NCBI RefSeq assembly: GCF_030812675.1
Contig: NZ_JAUSTE010000012.1
Span: 62,001 to 126,000 of the forward strand
DNA from: Sinomonas atrocyanea
Lineage (GTDB): Bacteria; Actinomycetota; Actinomycetes; Actinomycetales; Micrococcaceae
Direction of reading: 5' to 3'
Length of the DNA: 64,000 nucleotides
The position numbers and the translations under genes are program-made. The notes under the pieces are model-generated. The model had not been told where the DNA came from. It worked only from the letters and a program-made list of their open reading frames with translations, and did not search any database. Numbering within the stretch: the stretch's first letter is position 1; each line of letters begins with the position of its first letter. Shown one piece after another: positions 48,316 through 57,619 of the stretch.

Positions 48316-49100
48316 CGGCCGTCCCGGGTCCCCCACCGGCCCAGGCGTTCGCCGGCGAGGGCGAGAGCGGCCGGCCCGGCGGTCGAGGACCGCAGCACGT
48401 GGGGGCCGAGCAACGCCAGACGCGCCCCCGCCAGCACGAAGCGCTCGAGTTCGGCCGGGCTGATTCCACCCTCGGGGCCGACGATGAACAGGACCTCGCC
48501 CTCGCCTGAGTCCACGCCGTCCTCGGGCGCCACACCGCGGAGGATGCCGGCGAGCGATTCGCTCGCCTCCTCGTGGAGCACGACGGCGAGCCGCGCCTGC
48601 GCGATGCGCTCGGCGAGGCGGGCGTCGTCGACCGCGGGCTCGACCGCCGGCACCCAGGCGCGGCGGGCCTGCTTGGCTGCGGCGAGGACCACGGAGCGCC
48701 ACTTCGCGAGCGCCTTGTCGGCCCGTTCACCCTTCCAGCGCACGATCGAGCGCTCGGCCTGCCACGGGATGACCGCGTCCACGCCGAGCTCGGTCGCCGT
48801 CTCCGCGGCGAGCTCGTCCCGATCGCCCTTCGCCAGCGCCTGGACGAGGACGAGTCTGAACGGGGGGCGCGCCTCGTGGTCGACAGAGTCGATGACGGCC
48901 TCGAGCACCGAGCCCTCGGCCCTGCTGACCGTGCCGACGGCGCGCGTCCCGGCGCCGTCAGAGACGTCGACGCCCTCCCCGACGCCCAGCCGCCGGACGG
49001 CGACAGCATGCCGCCCCTCGGCCCCGTCGACCGTCATGGTGCTGCCGGGGGCTGCGCCGTCGAGCGCGCCGGGGGCGACGTAGAAGAGCGGCCGGGACAT
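48312..49100 (-). CDS. rsmE: 16S rRNA (uracil1498-N3)-methyltransferase
   Basis: 262 residues, SPOUT-class knot methyltransferase: LVLVQALAKGDRDELAAETATELGVDAVIPWQAERSIVRW, the knot FIVGPEGGISPAELERF, and LGPHVLRSSTAGPAALA. It methylates N3 of U1498 in 16S rRNA. It follows dnaJ with a 2-bp gap, and its TAG stop shares a CTAG palindrome with the GerMN gene stop. Confidence 0.96.
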   Translation of the reverse strand: MSRPLFYVAPGALDGAAPGSTMTVDGAEGRHAVAVRRLGVGEGVDVSDGAGTRAVGTVSRAEGSVLEAVIDSVDHEARPPFRLVLVQALAKGDRDELAAETATELGVDAVIPWQAERSIVRWKGERADKALAKWRSVVLAAAKQARRAWVPAVEPAVDDARLAERIAQARLAVVLHEEASESLAGILRGVAPEDGVDSGEGEVLFIVGPEGGISPAELERFVLAGARLALLGPHVLRSSTAGPAALALAGERLGRWGTRDGR

Positions 49101-49102
49101 CG

Positions 49103-50230
49103 TCAGAGGTTGCCGAACTTGTCGCGGAGCTTGGCGAACATGCCGCCGCTGCCCACGAGCTTGCCCTCGCCGACCTGCTCGCCGCGCAGCTTGGCGAACT
49201 GGCGCAGGAGCTCCTCCTGCTCCGCGTCGAGCTTCGTAGGCGTCTCGACCCTGACGTGCACGAGGAGGTCTCCGCGGCCGGCGCCGCGCAGCCGGGCCAC
49301 GCCGAGGTCGTGCAGGGTCACCACATCACCGGACTGGCTGCCGGGCCGCAGCGTGATCCCCTGCTCGCCGTCGAACGTCTCCAAGGTCATCTCGGACCCG
49401 AGGGCGGCGGCGGTCATCGGGACGCTGAGCGTGGCGTGCAGGTCATCGCCCTCGCGCGTGAAGGTCGGGTGGGAGGCCACCCGGATCTCCACGTAGAGGT
49501 CGCCCGACGGTCCGCCGGCCGTTCCCGCCTCGCCCTGGCCGGCGAGCTGGATGCGCGTGCCGGTGGACACACCCGCCGGGATCTTGACGGTGAGCGAGCG
49601 CCGGCTCCGGATGCGGCCCTCGCCGCCGCACTCGTTGCACGGGCTGGGGATCTCGGTGCCGAATCCCTGGCAGGTGGGGCACGTGGCCATGGTCATGACC
49701 TGGCCGAGGATCGAACGGACCGGCCGCTGGATGTGTCCGGAGCCGCCGCAGACGCCGCAGCGGACCGGCTCGGTGCCGGGCTCGCAGCACGAGCCGTCGC
49801 AGCGGGTGCAGACCACGGCGGTGTCGACCTCGAGCTTCTTGTTGACGCCGAACACCGCGTCCTTGAGCTCGATCCGGACGGCGATGAGGGCATCCTGTCC
49901 GCGCCGGACGCGCGAAGCGGGGCCGGACTGTGCCGCGCCGCCGCCGAAGAAGGTCTCGAAGATGTCCTGGAACGCGAAGCCCGCCCCGTTGTAGCCGCCG
50001 GAGAAGCCGTTGTCGGTGCCGTTCTCGTTCCCCGTCGTGTCATAGACGCGGCGCTTCTGCGGGTCCGAGAGGACCTCGTAGGCGTGGGTGACCGCCTTGA
50101 ACCGGTCCGCGGCGTCTTCGCCCGGGTTCATGTCCGGGTGGAGCTTGCGGGCCAGCTTCTTGTAGGCCTTCTTGATCTCCTCGGGCGTCGCATCGGTCTG
50201 GACGCCGAGGGTTTCGTAGTGGCTGCTCAC
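49103..50230 (-). CDS. dnaJ: Chaperone DnaJ (type I)
   Basis: 375 residues. J domain with HPD ([16 protein letters not shown]), Gly/Phe linker, zinc-finger region with four CxxC pairs ([36 protein letters not shown]; the first lacks the usual final Gly), and C-terminal substrate-binding domains. It co-operates with DnaK. It lies 14 bp after hrcA in a CIRCE-controlled operon, so it is the heat-shock-regulated DnaJ copy. GTG start. Confidence 0.96.
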   Translation of the reverse strand: MSSHYETLGVQTDATPEEIKKAYKKLARKLHPDMNPGEDAADRFKAVTHAYEVLSDPQKRRVYDTTGNENGTDNGFSGGYNGAGFAFQDIFETFFGGGAAQSGPASRVRRGQDALIAVRIELKDAVFGVNKKLEVDTAVVCTRCDGSCCEPGTEPVRCGVCGGSGHIQRPVRSILGQVMTMATCPTCQGFGTEIPSPCNECGGEGRIRSRRSLTVKIPAGVSTGTRIQLAGQGEAGTAGGPSGDLYVEIRVASHPTFTREGDDLHATLSVPMTAAALGSEMTLETFDGEQGITLRPGSQSGDVVTLHDLGVARLRGAGRGDLLVHVRVETPTKLDAEQEELLRQFAKLRGEQVGEGKLVGSGGMFAKLRDKFGNL

Positions 50231-50244
50231 AGTTCTCTTTCTTC

Positions 50245-51261
50245 TCAGCTTCCGGCGATGATCTTCGACAGGTAGCGGGCGACCGCCCGCACTGCGGCCA
50301 TCGTGGCCGGATAGTCCATGCGTGTGGGGCCGAGGATGCCGAGCTTCGGGCCGTCGTCCTGCCCGTACCCGGTGGCCACCACGGAGGTCTCGGCGAGGCC
50401 GACATACGGGTTCTCCCGCCCGATGGTGACCGTGACGCCGCGCGGATCGCTCGCCATCTCGGACAGGAGCCGCAGCAGGACGACCTGTTCCTCGAGTGCC
50501 TCGAGCACCGGCGAGATGCTCTGCAGGAAGTCGCTGTTGGACCGGGCGAGGTAGGCCGTGCCGGCCATCACCATCCGGTCCTCACGGCTTGCCTCGGCCA
50601 GGGTGCCGAGGCCGTAGGCCAGCTCGGCGCCCAGCCGCTGGTCCTGGGGCGCGAGCGAGGCGACGACGTCCGCCGCGCCGGCGGCGAGCCTCGCGACCGC
50701 CGTGCCGGCCAGCCCCTCGAGGAATCGCTGCCGCAGGTAGGCGAGCCTGTCCCGGTCGACGTCCTCGCCCACGGTGTGCACGCGCTGCTCGACCGTCCCG
50801 GTGTCCGCGATGAGGACGAGCAGCACCTGGCGCGGGGCCATCGACACCGCCTCGACGTGGCGCACCTTGGCCCGGCCCAGCTGCGGGTACTGCACGACGG
50901 CGACCTGGTTGGTCAGCTGGGACAGGAGCCTGACCGTGCGCTCGAGGACATCGTCCAGGTCGTCCGCCCCGTCCAGGAGCGTCTGGATCGCCTGCTTCTC
51001 CGCCGCGGACAGCGGCCGCACCGCCGAGAGGTGGTCCACGAAGACGCGGTAGCCCTTGTCGGTCGGGACCCGGCCCGCGCTCGTGTGGGGGGCCGTGATG
51101 AGGCCGTCGTCCTCGAGGGCCGCCATGTCGTTGCGGATCGTGGCGCTCGAGACACCGAGCCGGTGGCGTTCCACGAGCGCTTTGGACCCGACGGGCTCGC
51201 GGTAGTGGACGTAGTCCTCCACAATCGCCCGCAGGACCTCCAGCTTCCGGGGCTCGTTCAT
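50245..51261 (-). CDS. hrcA: Heat-inducible transcriptional repressor HrcA
   Basis: 338 residues. N-terminal winged helix ([49 protein letters not shown]) and the HrcA dimerisation/effector region ([43 protein letters not shown]). It represses chaperone genes through CIRCE; a CIRCE copy lies upstream of this gene, so it is autoregulated. AGGAGGTGTG sets the ATG at 51261. Confidence 0.97.
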   Translation of the reverse strand: MNEPRKLEVLRAIVEDYVHYREPVGSKALVERHRLGVSSATIRNDMAALEDDGLITAPHTSAGRVPTDKGYRVFVDHLSAVRPLSAAEKQAIQTLLDGADDLDDVLERTVRLLSQLTNQVAVVQYPQLGRAKVRHVEAVSMAPRQVLLVLIADTGTVEQRVHTVGEDVDRDRLAYLRQRFLEGLAGTAVARLAAGAADVVASLAPQDQRLGAELAYGLGTLAEASREDRMVMAGTAYLARSNSDFLQSISPVLEALEEQVVLLRLLSEMASDPRGVTVTIGRENPYVGLAETSVVATGYGQDDGPKLGILGPTRMDYPATMAAVRAVARYLSKIIAGS

Positions 51262-51300
51262 CACACCTCCTGCTCCGACGGCGGGCGGCGCGCCCGCGGC

Positions 51301-51327
51301 TTAGCACTCTCTGGGATCAAGTGCTAA
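51301..51327. promoter_or_regulatory. CIRCE operator upstream of hrcA
   Basis: TTAGCACT (51301-51308) and AGTGCTAA (51320-51327) with 11 bp between; extended to 9-bp arms there is one mismatch to the CIRCE consensus TTAGCACTC-N9-GAGTGCTAA. A minus-strand TAGACT -10 (51332-51327) abuts it, so bound HrcA would cover the transcription start. Confidence 0.94.
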
Positions 51328-51428
51328 GTCTAGTACGCCCACCGCCCCGGGCGGGAACCCCCGGGCTGTGCGCTCGGCCACGGCGCGTCCCCGGGTGCCG
51401 CGGCCCGGGCCGCCGTAGGATTCGGCGG

Positions 51429-52280
51429 GTGGACCGACTCAGCTATGACTCCTGGGGGCCGGCCGACCTCGCTGCCCCGTCCCGTGCCGAACTGCCCCTC
51501 GTCCCCGCCGATCTCGGGCTCGTCCTCGAAGACGCCGAGAGCGGATGGGTCGGTGCCGTGGTCCGCGTGGAGAAGTCCGGGGGCATGCACCTCATGAGCC
51601 TCGAGGACCGGCGCGGGCGCACCCGCTCGTTCCAGCTCGGATTCGGCTTCCTCCTCGATGGCCGCCCCGTCCGCGTCGGTCCGCCGGCCCCCCGGGCCCA
51701 GCCCGCTGCCCCTGCACGGACCGCGTCCGGCTCGGTGCGCGTCGAGGGCCTGCGGGCGCAGGTGGCCAAGGCAAGCCGGGTCTGGGTGGAGGGCAAGCAC
51801 GACGCCGAGCTCGTGGAGAAGGTCTGGGGAGACGACCTCCGCGTCGAGGGGATCGTCGTCGAGCCCCTGCACGGGGTCGACGACCTCGCGGGGGCGGTCG
51901 CGGCGTTCGGGCCCGGACCGGGCCGGAAGCTCGGGATCATCGTCGACCACCTGGTGGAGGGCTCGAAGGAGTCGCGGATCGTGGCCGAGGCCGTGGCTGT
52001 CCCAGGGGCCGCCGGGAACGTGCTCGTCGTGGGCCACCCCTACGTGGACGTCTGGCAGGCCATCAAGCCCTCGGTGCTCGGCATCCCCGCATGGCCCACC
52101 GTGCCGCGCGGCACGGGTTGGAAGACCGGGATCCTCAAGGCGTTCGGATGGCCGCACGGCACCGCGGAAGACGTGGGCCTCGGCTGGCAGAAGCTCCTCG
52201 GGGCGGTGCGCACGTACGCCGATCTCGAGCCCTCCCTGCTCGGCCGCGTCGAAGAGGTCATCGACTTCCTGACCGCCTGA
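51429..52280 (+). CDS. DUF3097 family protein (possible Toprim-like fold)
   Basis: 283 residues. The N-terminal region is followed by VWVEGKHDAELVEKVWGDDL (about 112-131) and, after a Gly/Val-rich strand, LGIIVDHLVEGSKESRIVAEA. The VEGKxD motif and a later strand ending in Asp resemble the Toprim fold of RNase M5/primase-like enzymes, though the second Asp of DxD is replaced (DHL). The GTG at 51429 follows TAGGAT (51416-51421) by 7 nt, giving a leaderless start; it is divergent from hrcA. Family function is unknown. Confidence 0.85.
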   Translation: MDRLSYDSWGPADLAAPSRAELPLVPADLGLVLEDAESGWVGAVVRVEKSGGMHLMSLEDRRGRTRSFQLGFGFLLDGRPVRVGPPAPRAQPAAPARTASGSVRVEGLRAQVAKASRVWVEGKHDAELVEKVWGDDLRVEGIVVEPLHGVDDLAGAVAAFGPGPGRKLGIIVDHLVEGSKESRIVAEAVAVPGAAGNVLVVGHPYVDVWQAIKPSVLGIPAWPTVPRGTGWKTGILKAFGWPHGTAEDVGLGWQKLLGAVRTYADLEPSLLGRVEEVIDFLTA

Positions 52281-52373
52281 TCGCGCAACCTTGGATATCC
52301 TTGGACTGCTCCCGGCGGCCGCAAGGCCCCGCGGACGTCAACACCGCAAGGACCCACAGGCAAGGATTCATCA

Positions 52374-52775
52374 GTGGCCGAGTACCCGAAGGACCCCCGC
52401 AGCACCGCCGGACAGGACAACGGTGCCACGGTCCCCGCGCCGCTGACGGCGTCCGAGGACCGGCAATGGGCGACCCTCGCGCATTTCGGCGGCATCCTCG
52501 GCTTCGTCCCGTCGCTCCTGATCTACCTCGTCTTCAAGGACCGCGGGCCCTTCACCGCGCAGGAGTCGAAGGAAGCCCTGAACTTCACCCTGCCGCCCAC
52601 GATCGCGGCGATCCTGCTCAACCTGCTCGGGTACATCCCGTTCGTGGGGAGCGTGTTCTCGGTCCTGGCGACCCTGCTGTGGATCGCGCTGACCGTGTTC
52701 TCGGTCACGGCCGGCATCCAGGTCAACCGCGGGCAGCCGTACCAGTACCGCTACAACCTGCACCTCATCAAGTGA
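52374..52775 (+). CDS. DUF4870 membrane protein
   Basis: 133 residues with the DUF4870 pattern: cytoplasmic ASEDRQWATLAHFGGILGFVPSLLIYLVFKDRGPFTAQESKEALNFTL, then two further membrane helices and the terminal GQPYQYRYNLHLIK. GTG start; AGGCAAGGA lies upstream. CCTTGGATATCCTTGGA (about 52289-52305) is a short direct repeat in its promoter region. Function unknown. Confidence 0.86.
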   Translation: MAEYPKDPRSTAGQDNGATVPAPLTASEDRQWATLAHFGGILGFVPSLLIYLVFKDRGPFTAQESKEALNFTLPPTIAAILLNLLGYIPFVGSVFSVLATLLWIALTVFSVTAGIQVNRGQPYQYRYNLHLIK

Positions 52776-52802
52776 CCGATCAGGGGAACGCTGCTGAACT
52801 CG

Positions 52803-54041
52803 TCAGGGAAGCAGCGCGCGCACGACCGCGTCGGCGAGGAGCCGGCCCCGCAGCGTGAGGACCAGCCGGCCCCGCAGCGCCGCTGGACCCTCGACGAGCC
52901 CGTCGGCGATCAGGCCGGCTACCGCCGCGCGGCCCTCGGCATCGAGGTCGGACGTCGGCAGGCCCGAGGCGAGCCGGACCATCAGGAGGACGCGCTCCAC
53001 GTGGCGGGTGCCGTCGTCGAGCGTCTCCCGGCCCGCGGCGGGCGAGAGGCCCTGCGCGAGTCGCCCGGCGTAGGCGGTGGGGTGCTTGACGTTCCACCAG
53101 CGGACGCCGCCCACATGGGAGTGCGCCCCGGGGCCGATGCCCCACCAGTCGCCGCCGTTCCAGTAGGCGAGGTTGTGCCGGCACTCGAAGCGGCCGGCCT
53201 GCTGGCCGCCGCGGGCCCAGTTGCTGACCTCGTACCAGTGGAAGCCCGCGCTGCCGAGCACCGCGTCGGCCAGCTCGTACTTCTCGGCATGGTCGTCGTC
53301 GTCCACCGCCGGAACCTCTCCGCGGCGGATCTGGGCGGCGAGCTTCGTCCCCTCCTCGACGATCAGGGCATAGGCGCTCACATGGTCCGGCTCGCACGCC
53401 AGCGCCGCGTCGAGCGAGGCGCGCCAGTCGTCGCGCGACTCGCCCGGGGTGCCGTAGATGAGGTCCAGGCTCACGTCGAGTCCCGCGTCCCGGGCCCATC
53501 GGACCGCCTCGGGCACTCGGGAGGGGGTGTGGGTGCGGTCGAGGACCTTGAGGACGTGCGGCACGGCGGACTGCATGCCGAAGGAGACCCGGGTGAAGCC
53601 GGCCTCGGCGAGGGCCTGGAGTGAGGCCGGCGTGACCGAGTCCGGGTTCGCCTCCGTGGTCACCTCGGCCCCCGGTTCAAGTCCCCATTCAGCGACCGCC
53701 GCCGCGAGGATCGCGGCAAGGTCCTGAGCGGGCAGGAGGGTGGGGGTGCCGCCGCCGAAGAACACCGTGGAGAGACGACGGCGCGGCACGCCCGAGGCGT
53801 CCAGCGCGGCCGCCGCGAAGCGCACCTCCGAGACGGCGGTCGCGGCGTAGTTCGCCTGCGAGGCGCCGCCGCCGAGCTCCGTGGCCGTGTAGGTGTTGAA
53901 GTCGCAGTATCCGCACCGGACGGCGCAGAACGGGATGTGGGCGTACAGCGAGAAGCCCCGCTCCCCCGCCGCCACGGCCGCCTGGGGCGGCAGGACGCCG
54001 TCGGCCGGGGCCGGGTCCCCCAGAGGAAGGGTGCTGGGCAC
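52803..54041 (-). CDS. hemW: Heme chaperone HemW (radical SAM)
   Basis: 412 residues. The radical-SAM motif CAVRCGYC (Cys39, Cys43, Cys46) is followed by the HemW/CPO-like core (TVFFGGGTPTLL, TTEANPDSV, RVSFGMQSA, DLIYGTPGES, YEVSNWARGG, WGIGPGAHSH) and a C-terminal helical domain. The Cys ladder is the HemW type (CxxxCxxC, without the extra Cys of HemN). GTG start; its first base is the last base of the lepA TAG stop, so translation is coupled. Confidence 0.94.
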   Translation of the reverse strand: MPSTLPLGDPAPADGVLPPQAAVAAGERGFSLYAHIPFCAVRCGYCDFNTYTATELGGGASQANYAATAVSEVRFAAAALDASGVPRRRLSTVFFGGGTPTLLPAQDLAAILAAAVAEWGLEPGAEVTTEANPDSVTPASLQALAEAGFTRVSFGMQSAVPHVLKVLDRTHTPSRVPEAVRWARDAGLDVSLDLIYGTPGESRDDWRASLDAALACEPDHVSAYALIVEEGTKLAAQIRRGEVPAVDDDDHAEKYELADAVLGSAGFHWYEVSNWARGGQQAGRFECRHNLAYWNGGDWWGIGPGAHSHVGGVRWWNVKHPTAYAGRLAQGLSPAAGRETLDDGTRHVERVLLMVRLASGLPTSDLDAEGRAAVAGLIADGLVEGPAALRGRLVLTLRGRLLADAVVRALLP

Positions 54042-55894
54042 TACTTCTTCGCCTTGTCCTTCGACTCGTCGGTGGTCAGCGCCGCGATGAAGGCTTCCTG
54101 GGGCACCTCGACGCGGCCGACCATCTTCATGCGCTTCTTGCCCTCTTTCTGCTTCTCGAGGAGCTTGCGCTTGCGGGTGATGTCGCCGCCGTAGCACTTG
54201 GCGAGGACATCCTTGCGGATGGCCCGGATGTTCTCGCGGGCGATGATCCGCGAGCCGATGGCCGCCTGGATGGGCACCTCGAACTGCTGGCGCGGGATGA
54301 GCTCGCGCAGCTTCGCGGTCATCATGGTCCCGTACGCGTAGGCCTTGTCGCGGTGCGTGATGGCGCTGAACGCGTCGACCTGCTCCCCCTGCAGGAGGAT
54401 GTCGACCTTGACGAGGTCGGCGACCTGGTCGCCGTCGGCCTTCCAGTCGAGCGAGGCGTAGCCGCGAGTCTTGGATTTGAGCTGGTCGAAGAAGTCGAAC
54501 ACGATCTCCGCCAGCGGGATCCAGTAGCGCAGTTCCACCCGGTCCTCGGAGAGGTAGTCCATCCCCTTCATCTGGCCGCGCCGGCCCTGGCAGAGCTCCA
54601 TGATGGCGCCCACGAACTCGTTCGGGGCCAGGATGGTCGCCGAGACCATGGGCTCGCGGACCTCGAGGACCTTGCCCGTGGGGAACTCGCTCGGGTTCGT
54701 GACGGTCACGACCGACTTGTCCTCGAGGGTCACGTCGTAGATGACGTTGGGGGCCGTGGAGATGAGATCGAGGTTGAACTCCCGCTCGAGGCGCTCGCGC
54801 ACGATCTCGAGGTGCAGGAGGCCGAGGAAGCCCACACGGAAGCCGAAGCCGAGCGCGGCGGAGGTCTCGGGCTCGTAGACGAGGGCCGCGTCGTTGAGCT
54901 TGAGCTTGTCCAGCGCGTCCCGCAGGTCCGGATAGTCCGAGCCGTCCAGCGGATAGAGGCCGGAGAAGACCATGGGCTTGGGGTCCTGGTAGCCGCCGAG
55001 GGACTCCGACGCCGGCTTGGAAAGGTTCGTGATCGTGTCGCCGACCTTGGACTGGCGCACGTCCTTGACGCCCGTGATGAGGTAGCCCACCTCGCCGACG
55101 CCGAGGCCCTTGGACGGGATCGGCTCCGGGGAGATGACGCCGATCTCGAGCAGCTCGTGGCTGGCCTTGGTCGACATCATCTGGATCCGCTCGCGCGGGC
55201 TCAGCGAGCCGTCGACGACGCGCACGTAGGTCACGACCCCGCGGTACGTGTCGTACACGGAGTCGAAGATCATCGCCCGGGCGGGGGCCTTGGCGTCGCC
55301 CACGGGTGCCGGGATGTCCCGCACGATCCGGTCGAGGAGGCCCTCGACGCCCACGCCGGTCTTGCCGGAGACCTTCAGGACGTCGTCGGGGTCGCCGCCG
55401 ATGAGGTTGGCGAGCTCCTCCGCGTACTTCTCGGGCTGGGCCGCGGGCAGGTCGATCTTGTTCAGCACAGGGATGATGGTGAGGTCGTTCTCCATCGCGA
55501 GGTACAGGTTCGCGAGGGTCTGGGCCTCGATCCCCTGGGCCGCGTCGACGAGGAGCACCGCGCCCTCGCAGGCCGCGAGCGAGCGCGAGACCTCGTAGGT
55601 GAAGTCGACGTGCCCGGGCGTGTCGATCATGTTCAGGGCGAAGGCCGTGCCGTCGACCTCCCACGGCATGCGGACCGCCTGGGACTTGATGGTGATGCCG
55701 CGCTCGCGCTCGATGTCCATCCGGTCGAGGTACTGCGCCTTCATGTCCCGCGGCTGCACGACTCCCGTGAACTGGAGCATCCGGTCGGCGAGGGTCGACT
55801 TTCCGTGGTCGATGTGCGCGATGATGCAGAAGTTGCGGATGATCGACGGATCGGTCGCGGCGGGCACGGGCGCTGTGCGGGCCATGGGAGACAC
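54041..55894 (-). CDS. lepA: Elongation factor 4
   Basis: 617 residues. GTPase motifs [27 protein letters not shown], then EF4 domains II, III and the unique C-terminal domain (QCRQF-like [56 protein letters not shown]). It back-translocates stalled ribosomes or aids 30S assembly. GTG at 55894 is preferred over an ATG at 55885 because GAGGA lies 9 nt upstream. It is divergent from rpsT across 268 bp. Confidence 0.97.
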   Translation of the reverse strand: MSPMARTAPVPAATDPSIIRNFCIIAHIDHGKSTLADRMLQFTGVVQPRDMKAQYLDRMDIERERGITIKSQAVRMPWEVDGTAFALNMIDTPGHVDFTYEVSRSLAACEGAVLLVDAAQGIEAQTLANLYLAMENDLTIIPVLNKIDLPAAQPEKYAEELANLIGGDPDDVLKVSGKTGVGVEGLLDRIVRDIPAPVGDAKAPARAMIFDSVYDTYRGVVTYVRVVDGSLSPRERIQMMSTKASHELLEIGVISPEPIPSKGLGVGEVGYLITGVKDVRQSKVGDTITNLSKPASESLGGYQDPKPMVFSGLYPLDGSDYPDLRDALDKLKLNDAALVYEPETSAALGFGFRVGFLGLLHLEIVRERLEREFNLDLISTAPNVIYDVTLEDKSVVTVTNPSEFPTGKVLEVREPMVSATILAPNEFVGAIMELCQGRRGQMKGMDYLSEDRVELRYWIPLAEIVFDFFDQLKSKTRGYASLDWKADGDQVADLVKVDILLQGEQVDAFSAITHRDKAYAYGTMMTAKLRELIPRQQFEVPIQAAIGSRIIARENIRAIRKDVLAKCYGGDITRKRKLLEKQKEGKKRMKMVGRVEVPQEAFIAALTTDESKDKAKK

Positions 55895-56025
55895 GGTGAA
55901 CGGTCCTCACTGTCAATACGGTCGAGGCGTGGTTGCCCACGGTGGTTTGCTGACTTCCTAGTCTCCCATAGGCTGTGTGCGCGCCGCTCCCGCGTGCGCA
56001 GCCCCCGTGGACGCGGCGAGTCTGC

Positions 56026-56031
56026 TAGCAT
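56026..56031 (+). promoter_or_regulatory. Candidate -10 element for rpsT
   Basis: TAGCAT, about 130 bp upstream of rpsT in the 268-bp gap shared with lepA. No convincing -35 is visible. The rest of the gap shows TTGACA on the lepA side and no gene. Confidence 0.4.
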
Positions 56032-56162
56032 GATCTGCTGTGTGTCCGTGCAGGTCGGCGGGCACTGACGACCGGCTGCCATAGGCATCCCCACGCCGCT
56101 CAGTCGATGGTCGGTCCGAACGCCCTCTAGACCCTGTTGGCATCAACAAGAGAGTTCCATAC

Positions 56163-56426
56163 GTGGCAAACATCAAGTCCCAGAAGAAGCGCATTCTCAC
56201 CAACGAGAAGGCCCGCCAGCGCAACATGGCGGTCAAGTCGGAGCTGAAGACGGCCATCCGCGCCGTCACCAGCGCGATCGCCTCCGCTGACAAGGATGCC
56301 GCTGTCTCCGCTCTGGCCTACGCGAGCAAGAAGCTCGACAAGGCCGTGAGCAAGGGCGTCATCCACAAGAACCAGGCCGCGAACCGCAAGTCGGGCATCG
56401 CGAAGAAGGTCGGCAGCATCGGCTGA
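56163..56426 (+). CDS. rpsT: 30S ribosomal protein S20
   Basis: 87 residues: [21 protein letters not shown] at the start and ...[25 protein letters not shown] at the end, full-length S20. GTG start, with AAGAGAG upstream. It lies between lepA and holA on the opposite strand, as in many Actinobacteria. A perfect hairpin follows. Confidence 0.97.
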   Translation: MANIKSQKKRILTNEKARQRNMAVKSELKTAIRAVTSAIASADKDAAVSALAYASKKLDKAVSKGVIHKNQAANRKSGIAKKVGSIG

Positions 56427-56443
56427 CCTGCAGGTCTTCCTGG

Positions 56444-56478
56444 AAGGGGCCGGCATCCGTGACGGATGCCGGCCCCTT
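56444..56478. terminator. rpsT terminator
   Basis: 17-bp arms beginning AAGGGGCCGGCATCCGT, essentially palindromic around a single G (a 5-nt loop in practice), followed by CTTCTGTCG. It lies 17 bp after the rpsT stop and also faces the end of holA. Confidence 0.88.
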
Positions 56479-56547
56479 CTGTCGTCCGTGGCCTCCGGTC
56501 CCGGGCCTCCGCGTCCCGGGTCGCTGGCCCGGATCGGCCGGTTCCGA

Positions 56548-57588
56548 TCAGCGGGCGCGGGCGGCCGAGCTGACTGTCGAGAGGGCGCGCTCGACCGCAT
56601 AGGCGGGATCGCGCGCGAGCCCCTTGACCTCGGCGTCGGCCTCCGCGACGGCCCGGATCGCTGCGGCGAGGCTCTGCGGCGTCCAGCCTCGGATGTCACG
56701 CTGGGCCTGCTCGACGAGCCACGGCTGCATGCCGAGCTCCCTGGCGATGGCCTGTGCTGATCCGTGGGCCCCCGCGACCTTGGCCAGCGTCCTGAGCTTG
56801 GAGGCGATGGCCGCGACCATCGGCACCGGGTCGACGCCGGTCTCGAGGGCGTGCCGGAAGGCCGAGAGCGCCTTCGCCTTCTGGCCGGCGAGGGCGGCGT
56901 CGGCGACTTTGAAGGCCGTGGCCTCGACGCGTCCGCCGTAGTACTTCTCGACCGTCGCGGCGTCGACTGCAGAGGATGCGTCGAGGATCAGCTGGCTGCA
57001 CGCGGCCGCCAGCTCCGCGAGGCTGCTGCCCACCGCGGCGACGAGGGCGTCCACGGCCTCGCGTTCGATCCGCCGGCCCGACCCGCGGAACTCGGCCTGC
57101 ACGAAGGCAGCCTTGTCGGAGTCCTTCTTCAGCGGCTGGCAGTCGACGACGGGCGCGCCCGAGGCCTTGACCGCGTCGAGGAGCTTCTTGCCCCGGGTTC
57201 CGCCGCCATGCCGGAGCACGAGGACGACGTCCGGCTCCGGGGCCGATGTGTACGCGAGCCCGTCGCGGAGGAACTCCTCGCTCATGGATTCGAGTCCGTG
57301 CACCTCGATGAGCTTGCTCTCGCCGAACAGCGATGGAGAGGCCGCCATCAGCAGCTCACCGCCGGCGTAGGCGCCGGCCTCGAGCCGGGTGACTTCGAGC
57401 TCGCCAGCGGCCTCCCTGGCCTTGGTCCGCACCGAATCCATAGCCCGGGCCGCGAGGTAGTCCTCCGGGCCCGTGACCAGGACCACGGGCGCGGGCCCGG
57501 CGTCGCGCCAGTCGACGGTCCCCGCGCTCCTGGCGCCGGCGGAGCCCCTGGGCGCCTGGGACCTGCTGGTCCGGGCTGGGGGCGTCAC
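56548..57588 (-). CDS. holA: DNA polymerase III delta subunit
   Basis: 346 residues, delta subunit of the clamp loader: PVVLVTGPEDYLAARAMDSVR, ELLMAASPSLFGESKLIEVHGLE, AQAIARELGMQPWLVEQAQRDIRGWTPQSLAAAIRAVAEADAEVKG near the C-terminus. It opens the beta clamp. The GTG at 57588 fits the family N-terminus; it lies 31 bp downstream of comEC in the same operon. Confidence 0.92.
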   Translation of the reverse strand: MTPPARTSRSQAPRGSAGARSAGTVDWRDAGPAPVVLVTGPEDYLAARAMDSVRTKAREAAGELEVTRLEAGAYAGGELLMAASPSLFGESKLIEVHGLESMSEEFLRDGLAYTSAPEPDVVLVLRHGGGTRGKKLLDAVKASGAPVVDCQPLKKDSDKAAFVQAEFRGSGRRIEREAVDALVAAVGSSLAELAAACSQLILDASSAVDAATVEKYYGGRVEATAFKVADAALAGQKAKALSAFRHALETGVDPVPMVAAIASKLRTLAKVAGAHGSAQAIARELGMQPWLVEQAQRDIRGWTPQSLAAAIRAVAEADAEVKGLARDPAYAVERALSTVSSAARAR

Positions 57589-57619
57589 GCGCGGCCCCCT
57601 GCGGTGGTCTTGCTGCACT

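Noticed and set aside
52803-55940. Frame of 1,045 codons joining HemW to sequence over lepA
   Set aside because: The N-terminal part is the lepA gene read out of frame. HemW has its own GTG at 54041, coupled to the lepA stop, so there is no fusion.
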